NCBI RefSeq assembly: GCF_001653335.1
Contig: NZ_CP015079.1
Coordinates: 62,001 to 126,000 of the forward strand
Origin: Nocardioides dokdonensis FR1436
Lineage (GTDB): Bacteria; Actinomycetota; Actinomycetes; Propionibacteriales; Nocardioidaceae
DNA length: 64,000 bases
Reading direction: 5' to 3'
The translations under genes and the position numbers were made by a program. Positions 59,426 through 64,000 of the stretch are shown here, piece after piece (the first letter of the stretch is position 1; each line of letters opens with the position of its first letter). The notes beneath the pieces were generated by a model. That model made no database searches, had not been told where the DNA came from, and saw only the letters and a program-made list of their open reading frames with translations.

Positions 59426-60622
59426 TCAGCCGATCTTGTACTCCTGGAGGAGGCTGCGCCCGATGATCATCTTCTGGATCTCGGCGGTGCCCTCACCGAT
59501 GAGCAGGAACGCCGCCTCGCGGTAGAGACGCTCGATCTCGTACTCCTTGGAGTAGCCGTAGCCGCCGTGGATGCGGAACGAGGCCTGCACGACCTCGTTG
59601 CAGTACTCCGCGGCGAGGTACTTGGCCATCCCGGCCTCGACGTCGTTGCGCTGGCCCTTGTCCTTGGTCCGGGCGGCCCGGACCATCATGGCGTGGGCGG
59701 CCTCGACCTTGACGGCCATCTCGGCGAGGCTGAACTGGATCGCCTGGTGCTGGGCGATCGGCTTGCCGAAGGTCTCGCGCTGCTGGGCGTAGGCGATGCC
59801 CAGCTCGAAGGCCCGGTTCGCCACCCCGCAGGCACGCGCGGCGACGTTGACCCGCCCGACCTCGACACCGTCCATCATCTGGTAGAAGCCCTTGCCGGGC
59901 TCGCCGCCGAGGATCTGGTCGGCCGAGATCCGGTGGCCCTCCAGGACCAGCTCGGTCGTGTCGACGCCCTTGTAGCCCATCTTGTCGATCTTGCCGGGCA
60001 CGGTGACGCCCTGAGCCGTCTCCCCGAAGCCCGGCTCCTTCTCGACCAGGAAGGTGCTCATGTTCTTGTAGACCGAGTCGGCACCCTCGTCGGTGCGCAC
60101 CAGCACGGCCACCAGGTTGGAGGAGCCACCGTTGGTCAGCCACATCTTCTGGCCGTCGATGGTGTAGCCGCCGTCGTCACCGCGGGTGGCCTTGGTCTTG
60201 ATGGCGGCCACGTCGGAGCCCAGACCGGGCTCGGACATCGAGAACGATCCACGGACCTCGCCGGTCGCCATCCGGGGCAGGTACTTCTGCTTCTGCTCGT
60301 CGGTGCCGTGCTGCATCAGCATGTAGGCGACGATGAAGTGGGTGTTGATGACGCCGGAGACACTCATCCAGCCGCGCGCGATCTCCTCCACGCACAACGC
60401 GTAGGTCAGCAGCGACTCGCCCAGCCCGCCGTACTCCTCGGGGATCATCAGGCCGAAGACGCCGAGCTCCTTGAGGCCCTCGACGATCTCGGTGGGGTAC
60501 TCGTCGGCGTGCTCGAGCTCGGTGGCCACCGGCAGGATCGCCTTCTCGACGAAACCGCGCACCGCCTTCAGGATCTCCTGCTGGTCCTCGCCGAGGCCCT
60601 CGGTCTCACACAGTCGCGCCAT
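59426..60622 (-). CDS. Acyl-CoA dehydrogenase
   Basis: A 398-residue flavoprotein of usual length. It has IPEEYGGLGES, SFSMSEPGLGSDVAAIKTKA, WLTNGGSSNLVAVLVRTDE and RETFGKPIAQHQAIQFSLAEM, and ends with IHGGYGYSKEYEIERLYREA and IGEGTAEIQKMIIGRSLL. The catalytic Glu is expected in GEGTAE. It removes two electrons from an acyl-CoA and passes them to ETF. The substrate chain length is not clear. It starts three bases after the PLD-like gene, an odd pair for one transcript. Confidence 0.92.
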   Translation of the reverse strand: MARLCETEGLGEDQQEILKAVRGFVEKAILPVATELEHADEYPTEIVEGLKELGVFGLMIPEEYGGLGESLLTYALCVEEIARGWMSVSGVINTHFIVAYMLMQHGTDEQKQKYLPRMATGEVRGSFSMSEPGLGSDVAAIKTKATRGDDGGYTIDGQKMWLTNGGSSNLVAVLVRTDEGADSVYKNMSTFLVEKEPGFGETAQGVTVPGKIDKMGYKGVDTTELVLEGHRISADQILGGEPGKGFYQMMDGVEVGRVNVAARACGVANRAFELGIAYAQQRETFGKPIAQHQAIQFSLAEMAVKVEAAHAMMVRAARTKDKGQRNDVEAGMAKYLAAEYCNEVVQASFRIHGGYGYSKEYEIERLYREAAFLLIGEGTAEIQKMIIGRSLLQEYKIG

Positions 60623-60625
60623 GGG

Positions 60626-62008
60626 TCACTGGTCCTTCCACTCGGGACTGTCGGTCCCGAGCCCGTCGTCGTAGATGCGCTGGTCGGAGGTGGCCGCGCC
60701 GTCGAGGCCTCGTCCGCTGACGCTCTGGTAGGGCACCGCCCGGGTGCGGTTGTTCCACATCCAGTCGAAGTTGGCGAGGTACTGCTTGGTGGCCTTGCCC
60801 TGGTCGAACATCCGGAAGATCAGCTCGTCGCCGCGCAGGCCGCTGTCCTGGTAGTTGCTGGAGCCGGTGACCACGACACGCTTGGAGGAGTCGTTGCCGT
60901 AGTTGCCGGAGATGATCAGCAGCTTCATGTGGCTGTAGAGGTCGATCTCGCCGTCGAGGTCGGTGTCCATGCCGTTGGAGCGCACCGGGACGTAGCCGCG
61001 CGAGGTCCGCACCCCCAGCTCGTTGCGCACCTTCTTGCCCGCATAGCCGTACTGCAGCTTGACGTCGCAGCCCAGGGCGTAGAGCTTGCGCATCCGCCGG
61101 GCCAGGTAGGTGCCGCGGTCACCGTCCCAGGCGTGCATGTTGACGCGGATCCGCGTGCGGCCCTGGTTTCCGGTGCCACCGGTGGCGCCCAGGCACTTGA
61201 CCGGGTCGAGGATGGTGTCGATCGGGTCGTGGTCCGGCCCGTTGCCGTGGAAGGGCAGCGCCTGGAGCTGGAAGGCCTTGCCGATGTTCTGCACCCAGTA
61301 GTTGGGCTTGGCGACCTTGTCGCGCTCCATCTGGTCGTGCAGCGCGTCGAACGCCCGGTAGATCTCGGGCACGTTGTTGCGCGTCCACAGGTCGTTGTAC
61401 TGGTTCTTGGCGCCGTTCATCTTCATGTTGACCGAGCCGGTCATCACGACGTTCTTGGCACGACCGGTCCTGGAGAAGAGGAAGTACTTGTCGTGGTTGT
61501 TCTCGCCGGAGGAGCGGCACCCGTTGGTGCACTGGTAGATGTAGCTGCGCTTGGCCCGGTTGGCACCGATGACGCTGCGCAGCTTCTTCTGCGCACCCGG
61601 GATCTCGTGGTTGTTCATCAGCACCTGGACGTCCACACCGCGGCGGTGGGCCTGGATGAGCGCGTCGGCGACCGGGTAGCGGTCGAAGGAGAACAACGAG
61701 ATGCGGATCATCGAGTCCGGCTTGGCGTGCCGGATGGCACCGAGGACCTGCTGCTCGAGGCGGAACTGCGTGGCGGGACCGGAGCGGGGCACGTTGAACT
61801 TGGCGCCGGCGACCGGCTTCCAGCCCGTCTTCTTCCTGGCTGCGACGGCGGGCCTCGCGGCGCTCGACGCGAGGGAGGCGGCAGTGGTCGTGGCTGCCAC
61901 CCCGGGGGCGGTCGGACCGCTCGCGGATGCCAGCGAGGTCCCCAGGCCGCTCAGGACCAGGACCGTGGCGGCGGCCAAGGCGGTGACCGGCTTCCAGTCG
62001 CGTCTCAC
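60626..62008 (-). CDS. Secreted phospholipase D-like protein
   Basis: A 460-residue protein from GTG 62008, with GAGAGGGG upstream. A signal peptide (RRDWKPVTALAAATVLVLSG, then ASASG) is followed by two PLD half-domains. Each has His-x-Lys and Gly-Ser-x-Asn: HDKYFLFSRTGR with TGSVNM, and HMKLLIISGNYG with TGSSNY. The Asp expected four residues after Lys is Ser in both copies. The fold could still use the His-Lys pair for phosphodiester hydrolysis. Four cysteines suggest disulfides. The substrate is unknown. Confidence 0.82.
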   Translation of the reverse strand: MRRDWKPVTALAAATVLVLSGLGTSLASASGPTAPGVAATTTAASLASSAARPAVAARKKTGWKPVAGAKFNVPRSGPATQFRLEQQVLGAIRHAKPDSMIRISLFSFDRYPVADALIQAHRRGVDVQVLMNNHEIPGAQKKLRSVIGANRAKRSYIYQCTNGCRSSGENNHDKYFLFSRTGRAKNVVMTGSVNMKMNGAKNQYNDLWTRNNVPEIYRAFDALHDQMERDKVAKPNYWVQNIGKAFQLQALPFHGNGPDHDPIDTILDPVKCLGATGGTGNQGRTRIRVNMHAWDGDRGTYLARRMRKLYALGCDVKLQYGYAGKKVRNELGVRTSRGYVPVRSNGMDTDLDGEIDLYSHMKLLIISGNYGNDSSKRVVVTGSSNYQDSGLRGDELIFRMFDQGKATKQYLANFDWMWNNRTRAVPYQSVSGRGLDGAATSDQRIYDDGLGTDSPEWKDQ

Positions 62009-62024
62009 GTGTGTTCCCCTCTCG

Positions 62025-63143
62025 TCACCCCGGCCGGGGCGTGCGACGTGGAAACGTAACACGCGACAGTGACCATCTCCGTGGTCGTGACGGGACTCGC
62101 ACCAGGGCGTCGCGCTCACGCGTGAGCGACCTCACGTCGCTGGTCAGGCGGGCGATCGCCACGCTCGCGGCGGCGAGCATCTCCCCGTCGTCGACCTCGT
62201 CGGGGTGGCGGCGACCGCTCAGCTCACCCGGGGCCAGCAGGTCGAGGTCCCCCACCACGTCGAAGCCGCCGTCACGCAGCATCGCCGACGCACGCTCCCC
62301 GCGGGCCACCAGGTCGGCCAGGGTCTCCTGCGAGGGTCGGAACTTCTCCCGGGAGGACGGCAGCACCCCGCCCTCCCCCAGGTAGCCGCGGATCCAGGTG
62401 CCACGGTCCACGGCGGAGCGGAAGTCGTCGAGGTGCTTGTTGACGCGGCGCAGCAGCTCGACCTCGACCAGCCCGAGCGAGGCGTTGGCGGCCGACTCCG
62501 GGACCTCCAGCCCCTCGTCCCCCTGCCCCAGGACGCCGAGGAAGCGGCGCAGCAGCTCGGCGGGCTCCGAGCGGCCGGGCGCCATCGGCAGCACGTGGAC
62601 CCGGTCGTGCGGCAGCACCGCCCCCCAGCGCTCCAGCACGATGGCGAGGTCGAAGCTCGGCCAGCCCCACTCCCCCGTGTCCGCGCGCGCACCGTCGGGC
62701 GGGTAGGCGTCGATGCGCCCACGGGCGCCGTTCTTGACCCACTCCTGCCAGCGCGAGATGAACAGGTCGGGCATCGCGCGGGCGGTGACCAGCACGTGCA
62801 CCTCGGTGTCGGGCAGGTCGGCGACCACGCGGTGCACCTGCTCCACGGAGGCGGCGGCGAAGAACTCGTGGGAGATCAGCACGTCGCCCGGCCAGGCCAG
62901 CGCCTCCTCCACCAGGTCGCGCCACGGATGCGCGGTGTCACCGGGGCGACGGGCCAGGCCCGGGTCCTCGCGGACGTCGAGGGAGGCCAGCAGGTGGCGA
63001 CGCCGCGCACCGGGCAGGAGCAGCCCGCGTCGGCGCAGCAGCGCGCGGTTGCCCCACAGCGCGTCCTGCAGGTACGTCGTACCCGTCTTGGGCAGCCCGA
63101 CGTGCAGGAAGACCCGCCGCGGCGCCGACCTCACGGTGCTCAT
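62025..63143 (-). CDS. Sulfotransferase-like protein
   Basis: A 372-residue protein. The PAPS-binding loop is FLHVGLPKTGTTYLQDALW, and VLVTARAMPDLFISRWQEWVKN takes the place of the 3'-phosphate region. The later part (NASLGLVEVELLRRVNKHL) aligns with the region NESLGVASALLMGRLNEHL in the protein at 58281, so the two are paralogues. It would move sulfate from PAPS to an unknown acceptor. It lies 10 bases from the small coiled-coil gene. Confidence 0.8.
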   Translation of the reverse strand: MSTVRSAPRRVFLHVGLPKTGTTYLQDALWGNRALLRRRGLLLPGARRRHLLASLDVREDPGLARRPGDTAHPWRDLVEEALAWPGDVLISHEFFAAASVEQVHRVVADLPDTEVHVLVTARAMPDLFISRWQEWVKNGARGRIDAYPPDGARADTGEWGWPSFDLAIVLERWGAVLPHDRVHVLPMAPGRSEPAELLRRFLGVLGQGDEGLEVPESAANASLGLVEVELLRRVNKHLDDFRSAVDRGTWIRGYLGEGGVLPSSREKFRPSQETLADLVARGERASAMLRDGGFDVVGDLDLLAPGELSGRRHPDEVDDGEMLAAASVAIARLTSDVRSLTRERDALVRVPSRPRRWSLSRVTFPRRTPRPG

Positions 63144-63153
63144 CGGGGACCGG

Positions 63154-63387
63154 TCACGTGACGGAGGGACCTGCGGGGTCGCTGACCCCGGCGCGGTACT
63201 TCTCGAGGAGCTCGAGCACCCTCGGGTCGTCGCTGTCGGCCAGCGGCACGAGCAGCTCGGCGACGAGGTCGGTCAGCTCGGCGACCCGCAGGTTCATCGA
63301 GCGGCACTCCTGCACCTCGGCCTCGAGCTCGCTGACGCGCCGGGCGAGACCGGCCTGGCCACGGTACTGACGGACGAGGTTCTTCAC
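63154..63387 (-). CDS. Small coiled-coil protein (DUF6752-like)
   Basis: A 77-residue protein. GTG 63387 overlaps the stop of the methyltransferase as GTGA; GTG 63396 is an alternative start. It has heptad-like helices (LARRVSELEAEVQECRSMN, then VAELTDLVAELLVPLADS) and ends with VLELLEKYRAGVSDPAG. It matches my memory of the DUF6752 family, found next to sulfotransferases in Nocardioides. It may bring the sulfotransferase and methyltransferase together; this is inferred. Confidence 0.7.
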   Translation of the reverse strand: MKNLVRQYRGQAGLARRVSELEAEVQECRSMNLRVAELTDLVAELLVPLADSDDPRVLELLEKYRAGVSDPAGPSVT

Positions 63388-64000
63388 TGAGGCCACTGGA
63401 CCACCAATCTGCAGAGGTACGGGGTCGCACCGGGGTCGGTCGGGCCGGGGCGCTCCCCGGCGAGGTCGTGCCGAGCCACCACGGTGCCACCCGAGGCCTC
63501 GACCTGGGCGACCAGGGCGTCCACGTCGATCGGGTGCACCCCGAGGGGGTTGCCGCCGGGGGCCGGGGCGGAGAGCACCTGGAGGTAGAGCCGGCCCTGG
63601 CCGCCCAGCGCCATCCGCGCCAGGCGCAGCAGGTTCGCGCGACCGTCGGCGTTGGTCGCGTCGGCGACGTGGCGGGCCAGCACGACCCGGGGGCCGGGTT
63701 CGCGTGAGAGCAGGGCGCCGGTGACGAGCGCCGAGCGGACCTCGGTCAGGTTGGCCCAGCGGAACGTCGCGGGCAGCCCGCGCCTGGCCAGCTTGCGCTG
63801 CTTGCGTGCGAACGCCCGTCGCGAGTAGTCGAGCCCGATCGCGTGCACGCCGTGCTTGGCCAGGAACGCGACGTCCGCCCCGGTGCCGCAGCCGACGTCG
63901 ACGGCCGTGGTGGCGTCGCGCTCGCGCCGGCGCACCCAGCGCACGAAGTCGCTCGGGCGCTCCTGGCTGCGTCCCTTGGCGCGGGAGTAGTAGGGGTCCC
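63384..64000 (-). CDS. SAM-dependent methyltransferase (N-terminal part missing)
   Basis: The gene runs off the right edge; its visible part starts inside the reading frame (DPYYSRAKGRSQERPSDFV). The SAM-binding loop is AVDVGCGTGADVAFLAKHG, with IGLDYSRR after it. Later stretches are RVVLARHVADATNADG and LYLQVLSAPAPGGNPLGVHPID. It is a class I Rossmann methyltransferase. Together with the coiled-coil and sulfotransferase genes it forms a tight transcript. The acceptor is not known. Confidence 0.8.
   Translation of the reverse strand, partial: DPYYSRAKGRSQERPSDFVRWVRRRERDATTAVDVGCGTGADVAFLAKHGVHAIGLDYSRRAFARKQRKLARRGLPATFRWANLTEVRSALVTGALLSREPGPRVVLARHVADATNADGRANLLRLARMALGGQGRLYLQVLSAPAPGGNPLGVHPIDVDALVAQVEASGGTVVARHDLAGERPGPTDPGATPYLCRLVVQWPQ

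Noticed and set aside
58403-62059. 1,218-codon plus-strand frame across several genes
   Set aside because: It is a shadow across a sulfotransferase, an acyl-CoA dehydrogenase and a PLD-like gene, each of which has clear motifs in its own frame.
1-64000. CRISPR array, prophage, transposon or tRNA/rRNA genes
   Set aside because: No regularly spaced repeats, transposase, integrase or cloverleaf-like sequence was seen; the only tandem repeats are 9 bases long.

Overview
The window is very GC-rich, with long open frames on both strands, frequent GTG starts and many 4-base GTGA/ATGA gene overlaps. Gene content and order point to a high-GC actinomycete, most likely Nocardioides or a close relative of the Nocardioidaceae. 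The block from adnB/adnA through the ATL domain, moeZ, a TetR regulator, a DUF3107 protein and a DEAD-box helicase to a ParA-like ATPase follows the order I remember for Mycobacterium tuberculosis Rv3201c-Rv3213c. That comparison is from memory, not from a search.

Region 1 (1-22200) is mostly conserved chromosomal housekeeping: the AdnAB-type helicase-nuclease (adnB cut by the window edge), a large secreted M14 peptidase, an AIM24-family protein, a PlsC acyltransferase, a sulfotransferase, two tandem secreted S1 proteases, moeZ, TetR, DUF3107, a ferritin-like protein, a DEAD-box helicase with a long leader, an L,D-transpeptidase, a ParA-like ATPase, an SDR, a PHP phosphoesterase and a DUF6758 protein. 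The standout is 9509-11377, where an alkyltransferase-like (ATL) DNA-lesion-binding domain is fused in frame to a PAS-GAF-SpoIIE/PP2C phosphatase.

Region 2 (22300-36740) holds signalling genes (GAF-ANTAR protein, histidine kinase, two LuxR-type regulators), the initiating sugar-phosphate transferase and a patchwork of short convergent and divergent units for an unusual sugar. These are RfbF and RfbG (CDP-4-keto-6-deoxyglucose), a TylC3/NovU-type C-methyltransferase, an RmlC-like epimerase, a class III aminotransferase, a PIG-L deacetylase, a DUF4910 peptidase-like protein and a secreted beta-helix protein.

Region 3 (36700-55800) is one minus-strand exopolysaccharide operon of 13 genes: nucleotide-sugar dehydrogenase, glycosyltransferase, AsnB-like amidotransferase, two-domain oxidoreductase, heparinase-like protein, two Wzz-type proteins, a Wzy-like polymerase, two glycosyltransferases, a pyruvyltransferase, a Wzx-like flippase and a last glycosyltransferase. 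Seven junctions are exact 4-base start/stop overlaps. A SARP-like regulator diverges from its head. Together regions 2 and 3 look like a complete Wzx/Wzy-type pathway for a polymer that may carry a C-methyl-branched 6-deoxysugar, pyruvate and uronic acid. Recurring dyad-like motifs lie near several of these units.

Region 4 (56950-64000) has a MaoC-like hydratase, a DUF6174-like lipoprotein, two sulfotransferases, an acyl-CoA dehydrogenase, a secreted PLD-like protein, a small coiled-coil protein and a methyltransferase cut by the window end. I saw no rRNA, tRNA, CRISPR array, insertion sequence or prophage.
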